Positions 45,526-53,538 of a DNA stretch of 64,000 bases are shown here, piece by piece (the first letter of the stretch is position 1; each line of letters starts with the position of its first letter). The notes beneath the pieces were generated by a model. The model searched no databases. It saw only the letters and a list, made by a program, of their open reading frames with translations, and was not told the DNA's origin. The position numbers and the translations under genes are program-made. The DNA comes from Niastella sp. (GTDB taxonomy: Bacteria; Bacteroidota; Bacteroidia; Chitinophagales; Chitinophagaceae). The stretch is taken from assembly GCA_017744515.1 (NCBI GenBank), contig JAGIBF010000002.1, positions 1 through 64,000 of the forward strand, read 5' to 3'.

Positions 45526-45590
45526 TCGCGGATTACGCAGATGACTTACGAATTACGCGGATGGCTTACGGATTTCTGGATAAACAGCTC
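45526..45590. repeat. Short direct repeats
   Basis: GCGGATTACGCAGATGACTT and ATTACGCGGATGGCTTACGG are two imperfect ~22-bp direct copies straight after the regulator gene. No gene in this gap. Confidence 0.45.
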
Positions 45591-45687
45591 TCCTGGCTAA
45601 CTTCTCGTTAAGCATTCTTTAACAAACTTAGCTGAATTATATAAACAATACCCGGAATGGTGTAACAGCTCCCCCCTGCCCTGGCAA

Positions 45688-45695
45688 TAGTTTTG
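45688..45695 (+). promoter_or_regulatory. Predicted -7 box of the metal-related outer-membrane protein gene
   Basis: TAGTTTTG matches TAnnTTTG and lies 33 bp before the start codon at 45729. No TTG is at the usual -33 distance, which fits a promoter needing an activator such as the adjacent AraC protein. Confidence 0.4.
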
Positions 45696-45728
45696 TGCCA
45701 TCATTAGTCACCGCTTAAAACAAGCTAT

Positions 45729-47117
45729 ATGCACAGATCATTACCAGCACTGCTCATCGCTACTCTTGCTTTCACTGCTACTTATGCGCAGCACGAACAT
45801 CATCAACAGGATACTGTGAAGCCTGCGCAAAAACCTGCTTCATCTAATGAACATGCAGGTCATGTGATGCCCAACAAGCATGAAGGTCACGACAGCACCA
45901 TGCCAATGGGCGCGCCCATGAGTCATGCGTTTTCTTTGAACGCGCCCATGAACCGTAATGGTTCCGGTACCGGCTGGTTGCCCGATGCCTCTCCTATGTA
46001 TGGTATCATGCTGCATTCGAAGAAATGGATGTATATGATCCATGGAAGTGTATTTCTCCGTTACAACAGACAGGATATCGGTAATAAAGGTGTAAGGGGT
46101 GGAGAGAAATGGGATGCACCCAACTGGTTTATGGCAATGGGACAACGCAGGGTTGGTGAACGAGGATTGTTTCGCTTCAGCGCGATGATGTCGCTCGATG
46201 CACCCATTGCAGGTGGTTCTGGCTATCCTTTGCTGTTTCAGTCAGGAGAATCCTGGAAAGGAAAGCCATTGGTAGACCGTCAACACCCGCATGACCTGTT
46301 CTCTGAATTATCAATTGGTTATACACATGCTATTTCAAAGAAGGTAGACGTATTTGGCTACTTTGGTTATCCCGGTGAACCGGCGCTTGGCTCTGTAGCT
46401 TTCATGCACCGCCCTTCGGCGCTGCCCAATCCCGATGCACCGCTTAGCCACCACTGGAATGATGGTACACATATCACCTTCGGTGTAGCTACCTTGGGTG
46501 TACGCCTGGATAAGTTCAAATTAGAGGCTTCTTCTTTTACCGGCCGCGAGCCTGATGAAGACAGGTATAATTTCGACAAGGCGCGTTTTGATTCCTGGAG
46601 TGGGCGTATCTCTTACAACCCTACCGCCAACTGGGCTTTCCAGGTATCGCATGGTTTTGTAAAAAGCCCTGAAGCGCTGCATGGTGAGGAAGATGTAAAC
46701 CGCACTACTGCTTCTGCCGTGTACAGCCTGCCGATTCAGCATGATCAATCGCTCAATGTGACTGTACTGTGGGGTATGAATAAATCCGCCGGTCATGATG
46801 GCGAGCATGCCGCCTTGCTGGAAGGTGCGTGGACTGTAAAAAAGTGGGCTTTCTACAGCCGGTATGAGTTTGTTCAGAAATCGACCGAAGAGCTGGACCT
46901 CGATGAGCATGAGTATGGCCATGATGCCATCTATGGCGTACATGCGCTTACTGCCGGTTTGAACTACAATGTATTGAAGTTAGGTCCTGCGAGACTGGCC
47001 GTAGGTGGTCACCTCTCCTTCTACAATGCCGATCAAAAGCTGGATAAGCTGTATGGCAAGAATCCTGTTAGTGGTCAGTTGTATATCAGGTTGTATCCTA
47101 ATTTGATGAGGATGTAA
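45729..47117 (+). CDS. His/Met-rich outer-membrane beta-barrel protein, probable copper handling
   Basis: 462 residues. A signal peptide ends at TYAQ. The mature N-terminus (21-75) is rich in His and Met (HEHH, HAGHVMPNKHEGHDSTMPM, PMSHAF), a pattern of copper or silver binding. The rest is a beta-barrel-like protein with alternating aromatic strands ending in YIRLYPNLMRM. It is a conserved Bacteroidota type often annotated only as hypothetical. A role in metal resistance is inferred from the N-terminus and from the neighbouring CxxC-AraC regulator. PcoB/CopB-like function is the closest idea, without proof. Confidence 0.7.
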   Translation: MHRSLPALLIATLAFTATYAQHEHHQQDTVKPAQKPASSNEHAGHVMPNKHEGHDSTMPMGAPMSHAFSLNAPMNRNGSGTGWLPDASPMYGIMLHSKKWMYMIHGSVFLRYNRQDIGNKGVRGGEKWDAPNWFMAMGQRRVGERGLFRFSAMMSLDAPIAGGSGYPLLFQSGESWKGKPLVDRQHPHDLFSELSIGYTHAISKKVDVFGYFGYPGEPALGSVAFMHRPSALPNPDAPLSHHWNDGTHITFGVATLGVRLDKFKLEASSFTGREPDEDRYNFDKARFDSWSGRISYNPTANWAFQVSHGFVKSPEALHGEEDVNRTTASAVYSLPIQHDQSLNVTVLWGMNKSAGHDGEHAALLEGAWTVKKWAFYSRYEFVQKSTEELDLDEHEYGHDAIYGVHALTAGLNYNVLKLGPARLAVGGHLSFYNADQKLDKLYGKNPVSGQLYIRLYPNLMRM

Positions 47118-47133
47118 GTTTAAAAGGCTCCTT

Positions 47134-47178
47134 TGTCAAAGGGTGAGCCGCCCTTGAAGGGCGACCCACCCTTTGACA
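47134..47178. repeat. GGGTGAGCCGCC palindromic element, copy 5
   Basis: TGTCAAAGGGTGAGCCGCCC (47134-47153) pairs nearly perfectly with GGGCGACCCACCCTTTGACA (47159-47178). It is the cleanest copy, a 20-bp stem with two mismatches, between convergent genes. Confidence 0.75.
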
Positions 47179-47183
47179 GGCAA

Positions 47184-47213
47184 GAAAAAAGATCCCCGGC
47201 GTAGGCCGGGGAT
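47184..47213 (-). terminator. Terminator of the Ig-repeat operon (minus strand)
   Basis: ATCCCCGGC (47192-47200) and GCCGGGGAT (47205-47213) form a 9-bp stem; on the minus strand it is followed by a run of six T (A6 at 47185-47190). Confidence 0.85.
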
Positions 47214-47240
47214 GCGCTAATCAGAGACGCTTACCACCAT

Positions 47241-48674
47241 TTAGTTATAGCGTACGGCAGCAAGGGTTTGGCGACCTTGTCTCTTTGATTGATCAGTAAC
47301 GGTTATACGGCGCTGACATTCACTAAGATCTTGTTTTACGGTTATTGTGTCGGTTGTTTCACAACCATTCAACAGGTTGGTAACTGTCAATGTATAGTTA
47401 CCGGGTACACTCACAAACTCTTCGGGAGAGGAGGATGAAAAGTCTTCGGGACCTGTCCACCTGAAATCTACGTTGGTCGTGGAAGAAGTAGCAGTCAAAG
47501 TAACCAGTGTTTCTGCACAGGTAAGTATACCTGAAACAACAGCTTCTACATTTTCCGGAGCCACTTTATTTTCCGTCACAGTAAGTGTTATCGTACGAAA
47601 GCAACCATTATCCGGGTTGGTGACTTTCAACGTATATAAACCTCCCACTGCTACAGACACATTGGCTGTAGAAGCAGTGAAGCCTCCCGGCCCCGTCCAG
47701 CTATAAGAAACACCAGGCGTAGAGGAATTACCATTGATATTTACTGAAGGAATAAAACAGGTGAGCTGGTCGTTGACGAAAGCAGTAAGGCTCGTAGGGA
47801 ATGATTTGTTTTCCAGCACGGTTACCACATCTGTTGCTGTTGCACCACCGGGGCCTGTAACTGTCAATGTATAGTCACCCGCCACACTTACATTGGCTTG
47901 TTGATCATCGGAAGCGAAGCCTTCCGGGCCTGTCCAGCTATAGCTAACGCCGGTACCGGAGGAACTGCCGGAAATCTGCACTGTATTATTAATACAGGAA
48001 ATCGTTCCGCTCACCGTAGCCAGCGCATCCACTGCAGCAGGGTTGACACCTGTAACGATTACATTATCGAAAAAGTAAAACTCATCGGTAGCAGTGGCCC
48101 TTGCTCTTACAATTACCTGCAACGTTGTTCCGCTCAGGGAATCTTTTGTAATGGTGCCATAGAGATTGCTGTTGTTATTGATAGCGCCGCGCTTTTGCCA
48201 GATCAACTGTTCTGCACCGCCATCAATTTTATACAATACGCTGATATAGTCGTAATGTTCGCTGTTGTCATCATCCAGTGAGCCGTTTCCGGTAACGCCG
48301 CTGCGTACATCGATGCTTATCTGTACATCGGTTTTACCGGCAATATCGATGATGCCCGATCTCCAGGTGCCTGTACCGTTCACGGTAATATTGTTTATCC
48401 GAAATTCATTACCATAGGTAGCAAATCGTTGTGAAGCCTGCCCGGGGCCGGTATACTGTGTAGTCCAGGGCATACTACCTGAACCTGTAACGGCGCCATT
48501 GAGCAGTGTAAAATTTTCAACCCACAGATTTACAGGGTTTGTTTTTACCACCACCGGTTGCAGCCTTGTGCCTACTCCCGGTTTAAATGGCTTTGCGAGA
48601 ACGTGGTCAAAACTACCTATCAACAGGGATAATGCCAACAGGTATTTGTAGTTGTTGCGTAATGGTTTATTCAT
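47241..48674 (-). CDS. Secreted Ig-like repeat protein lacking a T9SS sorting domain
   Basis: 477 residues, signal peptide ending at VLA. An N-terminal jelly-roll-like domain (about 50-215, with 'SIDVRSGVTGNGSLDDDNSE' and EFYFFDNVIVTG) is followed by three Ig/PKD-like modules of ~75 residues each marked by YSWTGPEGF, YSWTGPGGF and FRWTGPEDF. The protein stops at LSECQRRI...RYN, just where its larger paralogue (48759-53501) goes on into a T9SS C-terminal domain. No such domain fits in the 120 bp left before the terminator. A surface adhesin-like role is inferred; how it is exported is unclear. Confidence 0.8.
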   Translation of the reverse strand: MNKPLRNNYKYLLALSLLIGSFDHVLAKPFKPGVGTRLQPVVVKTNPVNLWVENFTLLNGAVTGSGSMPWTTQYTGPGQASQRFATYGNEFRINNITVNGTGTWRSGIIDIAGKTDVQISIDVRSGVTGNGSLDDDNSEHYDYISVLYKIDGGAEQLIWQKRGAINNNSNLYGTITKDSLSGTTLQVIVRARATATDEFYFFDNVIVTGVNPAAVDALATVSGTISCINNTVQISGSSSGTGVSYSWTGPEGFASDDQQANVSVAGDYTLTVTGPGGATATDVVTVLENKSFPTSLTAFVNDQLTCFIPSVNINGNSSTPGVSYSWTGPGGFTASTANVSVAVGGLYTLKVTNPDNGCFRTITLTVTENKVAPENVEAVVSGILTCAETLVTLTATSSTTNVDFRWTGPEDFSSSSPEEFVSVPGNYTLTVTNLLNGCETTDTITVKQDLSECQRRITVTDQSKRQGRQTLAAVRYN

Positions 48675-48696
48675 ATTCCATTGGATTTAGGCAAGT

Positions 48697-48738
48697 AAAA
48701 AAGCCGGGCAATCGGCATGAATGCTTCATGCCCGGCAG
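48697..48738 (-). terminator. Hairpin terminator between the two Ig-repeat genes
   Basis: GCCGGGCA (48703-48710) and TGCCCGGC (48729-48736), with an inner GCATGAA/TTCATGC stem and a T6 run on the minus strand. It lies 20 bp after the 1580-residue gene and may reduce expression of the smaller paralogue. Confidence 0.75.
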
Positions 48739-48758
48739 TTGACCCTTTACAAAAAAAC

Positions 48759-51700
48759 TTATTTCTTAATCGCTATCAGCTTAATCGTATAGACCTTCTC
48801 ATTGATCCTCACTACACAGTAATACATGCCCGGTGGCAGCACAGTGGCATCATATGGCAGCTTGTATAACTGACCTGCTTGTGCTTTACCGTTGAACAAT
48901 ACTTTATTGCATGTACCTACCGCGCTATAGATACCCACATTCACCTGGGTATTTTGTGGTGTTCTGAATTCCACGTTCAGCCTGTTGGTAAACGGATTGG
49001 GGTAAGCCCTGTATTCAAGCTGTGCAGCAGCACTCATTTTACCCGCGGCTGTCTCAGATTGCGTGGCTGCTGATCTTGCCGCAGAGCCTGCACGCTGACA
49101 ACCTGTAAGATCCTGCAACACCGTTGTCGTGTCGATAGATGAACAACCATTGTTCAGATCGAGTACCGTGAGTATGTAATCACCCGGCGTGTATGCAAAT
49201 TCGACCGGCGAGTTCGATGAAAATCCATCAGGACCTGTCCAGCTATAATCGACATCCGGCGTGGTAGATGATCCTTGTATTTCCACTTCGAATATGTCGC
49301 AGGTAAGCGGCCCGGTATTGGACACACTGATATCCGGTTTTGTAATGTTCTGCATTACGTTGGCCACCGCATTACCAAAGCAACCATTGGCTGGATTGGT
49401 GACTTTCAAGTGGTAAGGACCTGCCACTGATACCGGGGCTATCCGTGTATTGGCTGTAAATCCGCCCGGGCCACTCCAGCTATACGTTACGCCCGGTGTT
49501 CCGGAGTTACCGGTGATATTAACTGTTTCCGTAAAGCAGGTCAATAAGTCGGAGCTGAAGGCGGTTATACCTGCAGGCGGTGTCTTGTCGCTGGTTACTG
49601 TTGCATTGGTGGTAGTTATGCAACCATTGGCAGGATCAGTAACTGTGAGCACATAAGTACCGGCCGTATTTACAGCAGGATTGGCAATATTCGATGTAAA
49701 GGAAGGCCCGCTCCAGCTATAGGTTACGCCAAGCGTAGCAGAACTACCGGTAAGGGTTACATTTTCGAATGTACAGGTTATCTGTGCATTGGCAGGAACA
49801 GGTGTAATGCTCACACTGGCCGGCGCTGCCATATTCCTTATAACATTATATTTCACACTGGCAGTACATCCACTGGCTGTGCCTGTAGCTGTCATGGTAT
49901 ACTCTCCTTCTACCGTAGCGTGGATGACAGATGTTGCAGCCTGGAAGCCTCCGGGGCCGGTCCAGCTGTAATTGACGTTGCCCGAGGCGGCATTGCCGGT
50001 AAGTGTCACCTGGTTATTTGTACAGGTAAGCGCATTGGCATTCGATGGCGCTGTAATGGTAAGACCGGATGGTGTAACTCTTCCTTCCACCATTACTGCC
50101 GTTGTGGAAGTAGTACAACCATTCACCGTATCTGTTACCAGCAGGTAATAGTTACCAGCCGCAGTAGCCGTTACGGTAGGACCAGTGGCTGTAAGCCCTC
50201 CGGGGCCTGTCCAGCTATATCTTACAGTTGTAGCAGTAGAACCTGCTGTTATCACAATACTTGGATTGGTACAGCTAAGCAATGCAGTAATCGGGTTTGT
50301 CGATGCTCCCGGGAATGTTCTGTTCACATGAACAACATAGGAAGCTGTATCTCTACAACCGCTTACCGGGTGTTGGGCCACTACTGTGTATTCGCCCGGA
50401 TTGAATACCGTGATGCCGGGACCATTGGCTGTATAACCATTGGGGCCTGTCCAGGTATATTGTGTACCTGCGGTTGAAGAACTGGCAAAAATAATTACAT
50501 GGTTTACATTACAAGTCAAGGTATCTGTACTGGTTGAACGTGTAATTGTCAGGTTAGCTGGTGGCAGGTACCCGCGCACTACGTTAACAGTTGCAGTACC
50601 TGTACAACTTCCACTGGCTACTGTTAAAGTATACACACCCGGTTCTGTTACGTTGGCATTTTGTGTAGATGCTGTGAATCCGCCGGGACCATTCCAACTA
50701 TAGGTTACGCCCGCAGCAGTTGAACTACCCAACAGGGTAACAGAAGTATTAGTACAGGTCAATGTATCACTGGCTGTAGCGCTGGCGTTGATGCCACTGC
50801 CTGATTCGCCAGTGACCAATGTTGTATCTGTGGCCGTACAATTGGTCGACGGATCAGTTACTGTCAATTGGTAAATGCCCGCCACCGAAACTGATGGACT
50901 TTGCAGTGTGGACGCAAATCCACCCGGACCTGACCAATTATAATTCAGGCCAGCGGTTGCCGAAGTGCCTGTCAGGGTAATTTCAGGATTGTTACAATTA
51001 ATAGTACCATTTGCAGCAGCAACTACTGACAGCGTGCTTTGATCGGCACCGGACACTGTTACGTTATCAACATGATAGAACTCATCATTGCCGGTGGCTC
51101 TTGCTTTTACAATGATGCGCAGGCTGTTGCCATTCAATGAGCCTACCGATAAATTCGTCAAGGTTGTACTGTGGCTATTGATCACTCCTCTCCTTTCACT
51201 GAACAGTACCTCGGCGCCATTATTCAACTGATAATAGAATCGGATATAGTCTGCGAACTCTCCTGTTTCATTCATCACTGCACTGCCGGTGATCGAGCTT
51301 CTCACTCCGGCAGTAATGCTCACATTGGACTTACCGGCAATATTGATACTACCGGATGTCCAAACGGCCTCGTTGGTAGTTCCGACATTACTAAACCTAA
51401 ACTGGTTGCTATTTACAGCAGCCGCAGCTCCGGAGGGCATCTGTACCGTCCAGGCAGTAGCACCATTGTCAGAAGTAGTGCCGTTGGAAAGGGTAAAGTC
51501 TTCAACCCACAAATTACCAGCAACTCCATAAGCAGGTGTTACCTGCACCGACTGCGTGGATGTACATCCATTGGCCGGGTTGGTAGCTGTAACCGTATAG
51601 GTACCTGCAGCAGTAACGGACGGGTTTCTCACTGTGCTGGTAAAACTGTTGGGGCCAGTCCAGCTATAAATGGCTGTAGTCAATGCCGAGTTGGCATTGA

Positions 51701-53501
51701 TAACAATACTGCTAAAGCAGGCAAGGCTGCCGCCGCTGGCAGTAACACCGGGCGCAACTTTGTTTTCCGTAACTGTTACAGGCAAAGTAGCAGAACAGCC
51801 ATCCGTGAAATTGGCCGTTACAATGTATTGTCCACCTATATTTACTGAAGGATTTTGTATAGAAGACGTAAAACTGTTTGGCCCTGTCCACGACCAGGAA
51901 GCAACTGCGCCGATAGCGGTGGCTTGCAACTGGGCATTGGACGTACAGGTAGCTACTCCACTTACAGAAACAGCAAGCGGTGCAGTACCGGTATTATATC
52001 CGGTAAGTTTTACATTATCGAGATAGTATCGTTCGGTACTATTGGAATTTCTAAACCGTACAATGATCTGCAGGCTGGAACCATTCAATACCGATGAGGT
52101 CACTGTATCGTAAGCAGTACCAGTGGTGGTACCTTTCAAACCATTGATATCACTGAAGAGTAATGTTTCTGCTCCGCCATTCAATTTGTAGTAAACCCTG
52201 ATGTAATCATCATCTTCAAATGCATCGCCGGATCCAGCAGTACCGCTACGCAAGTGCAGGGAAAACACCACATTGCTTTTAGCTGCAATGTTGATGACAT
52301 CCGACTTCCATACGCCTTCATTGGCAGCATTAAAAGAAACCATCAATTCATTATTCTGCACAGAGAATGTTCCTGCTGCTGTATTTTCCAGTGTCCAGGC
52401 TGTTGTGCCTGCATCTGAAGTGGTACCGTTGGCCAGTGTAAAGTCTTCCAGCCAGAACGTGCCGGGGGCAATACTACCGCCAGCTGTTACCTGCACCTGA
52501 CGGGATGCAGTACAACCATTCGCCGGGTTGGTAACGACAACCGTGTATGTTCCTGCCGTGGTGACCACCGGATTTTGCTGGGTGCTGGAAAATCCGGGAC
52601 CTGTCCACACATATTGTGCATTGGCTACCGGCGAGGTAGCGTTGATCATAACGCTGCTGGCACAACCAAGGGATGCGCCCGTAGCCGTAACATCGGGTTG
52701 CGTTTTATTTGAGGTAATGGTAATGCTGGCTGATCCTGAACCTGTGCTGCTGGTGGCTACTACATTGTAAGTACCCGCCACCGTGATCACCGGGCTCTGG
52801 GAAGTAGAAGTAAAACTATTGGGGCCTGTCCAGCTATAAGTAACGCCCGATGCAGATGAACTGGCATTCAATGTCAATGAAGCATTGGTACAGGTAAGCA
52901 CGCCATTGTTGCCTGCTGAAACCGATACCGGTATACCGCCCGCACAAGGGCCATGTTCTTTAAACACCCGGTAATCTTCGATATAATACTTGGAGGTTTG
53001 TGATCCTCCGTTGTTGTAGTTATAAATCCTGATGACAAATTGTACGTTGTTACCATTGAGTAAAGGGGATACAAAATCAATGGTACCGAAATTACCCGTA
53101 CGTTGATCGAGCAATATTTCAGCACCGCCGTTGATCTTATAATAGACTTTCACATACTCTGAACTATTCATATCTCCTTCCGCAGTGATTTTGGTGGCAA
53201 TCTGGAAATCGGTATAGCCTGCCACTGAAAATACTTTGGAATACCAAACGCCCTCCCCTCCCAGTTCCTGTGCATGAAACCGATTGGACTTCACCCAGAA
53301 TATTGCTCCGGAAGCAACATTGGCCGAATTGATGAACCAGCCGGTAGTACCGTTGTTCACAGTAGTTCCATCGGACAGGCCCGAGAAATTGGCGGCAACG
53401 ATAGGACAATCCGGCGAAGCCGACAATCGATTTCCAAATAAACAAAACAGGAGCAGTAAGGGCATAACTCGCTTATACCATTTGAGGAGAGGTACTTTCA
53501 T
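48759..53501 (-). CDS. Large T9SS-secreted Ig/PKD-like repeat surface protein
   Basis: 1580 residues. Signal peptide ending at LSAS. Three jelly-roll-like domains (each with a 'VWYSKVFSVAG' or 'VWKSDVINIAAKSN'-type strand and an EFYHVDNV or RYYLDNVKL end) are interleaved with about twelve ~75-residue modules carrying (Y/W)SW(T/S)GP(G/N)(G/S)F(T)... and AGTYTVTVT ... NGC. The C-terminal ~75 residues, from YPNPFTNRLNVEF to YTIKLIAIKK, are a type A T9SS sorting domain, so it should be anchored at or released from the surface. The conserved Cys per module suggests disulfides or ligand sites. It is 37 bp after another T9SS protein gene on the same strand; an adhesin or matrix role is inferred. Confidence 0.88.
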   Translation of the reverse strand: MKVPLLKWYKRVMPLLLLFCLFGNRLSASPDCPIVAANFSGLSDGTTVNNGTTGWFINSANVASGAIFWVKSNRFHAQELGGEGVWYSKVFSVAGYTDFQIATKITAEGDMNSSEYVKVYYKINGGAEILLDQRTGNFGTIDFVSPLLNGNNVQFVIRIYNYNNGGSQTSKYYIEDYRVFKEHGPCAGGIPVSVSAGNNGVLTCTNASLTLNASSSASGVTYSWTGPNSFTSTSQSPVITVAGTYNVVATSSTGSGSASITITSNKTQPDVTATGASLGCASSVMINATSPVANAQYVWTGPGFSSTQQNPVVTTAGTYTVVVTNPANGCTASRQVQVTAGGSIAPGTFWLEDFTLANGTTSDAGTTAWTLENTAAGTFSVQNNELMVSFNAANEGVWKSDVINIAAKSNVVFSLHLRSGTAGSGDAFEDDDYIRVYYKLNGGAETLLFSDINGLKGTTTGTAYDTVTSSVLNGSSLQIIVRFRNSNSTERYYLDNVKLTGYNTGTAPLAVSVSGVATCTSNAQLQATAIGAVASWSWTGPNSFTSSIQNPSVNIGGQYIVTANFTDGCSATLPVTVTENKVAPGVTASGGSLACFSSIVINANSALTTAIYSWTGPNSFTSTVRNPSVTAAGTYTVTATNPANGCTSTQSVQVTPAYGVAGNLWVEDFTLSNGTTSDNGATAWTVQMPSGAAAAVNSNQFRFSNVGTTNEAVWTSGSINIAGKSNVSITAGVRSSITGSAVMNETGEFADYIRFYYQLNNGAEVLFSERRGVINSHSTTLTNLSVGSLNGNSLRIIVKARATGNDEFYHVDNVTVSGADQSTLSVVAAANGTINCNNPEITLTGTSATAGLNYNWSGPGGFASTLQSPSVSVAGIYQLTVTDPSTNCTATDTTLVTGESGSGINASATASDTLTCTNTSVTLLGSSTAAGVTYSWNGPGGFTASTQNANVTEPGVYTLTVASGSCTGTATVNVVRGYLPPANLTITRSTSTDTLTCNVNHVIIFASSSTAGTQYTWTGPNGYTANGPGITVFNPGEYTVVAQHPVSGCRDTASYVVHVNRTFPGASTNPITALLSCTNPSIVITAGSTATTVRYSWTGPGGLTATGPTVTATAAGNYYLLVTDTVNGCTTSTTAVMVEGRVTPSGLTITAPSNANALTCTNNQVTLTGNAASGNVNYSWTGPGGFQAATSVIHATVEGEYTMTATGTASGCTASVKYNVIRNMAAPASVSITPVPANAQITCTFENVTLTGSSATLGVTYSWSGPSFTSNIANPAVNTAGTYVLTVTDPANGCITTTNATVTSDKTPPAGITAFSSDLLTCFTETVNITGNSGTPGVTYSWSGPGGFTANTRIAPVSVAGPYHLKVTNPANGCFGNAVANVMQNITKPDISVSNTGPLTCDIFEVEIQGSSTTPDVDYSWTGPDGFSSNSPVEFAYTPGDYILTVLDLNNGCSSIDTTTVLQDLTGCQRAGSAARSAATQSETAAGKMSAAAQLEYRAYPNPFTNRLNVEFRTPQNTQVNVGIYSAVGTCNKVLFNGKAQAGQLYKLPYDATVLPPGMYYCVVRINEKVYTIKLIAIKK

Positions 53502-53538
53502 ACGGTGTTATTTTAGGGTGTAGTGTGTCCTACCTGGC

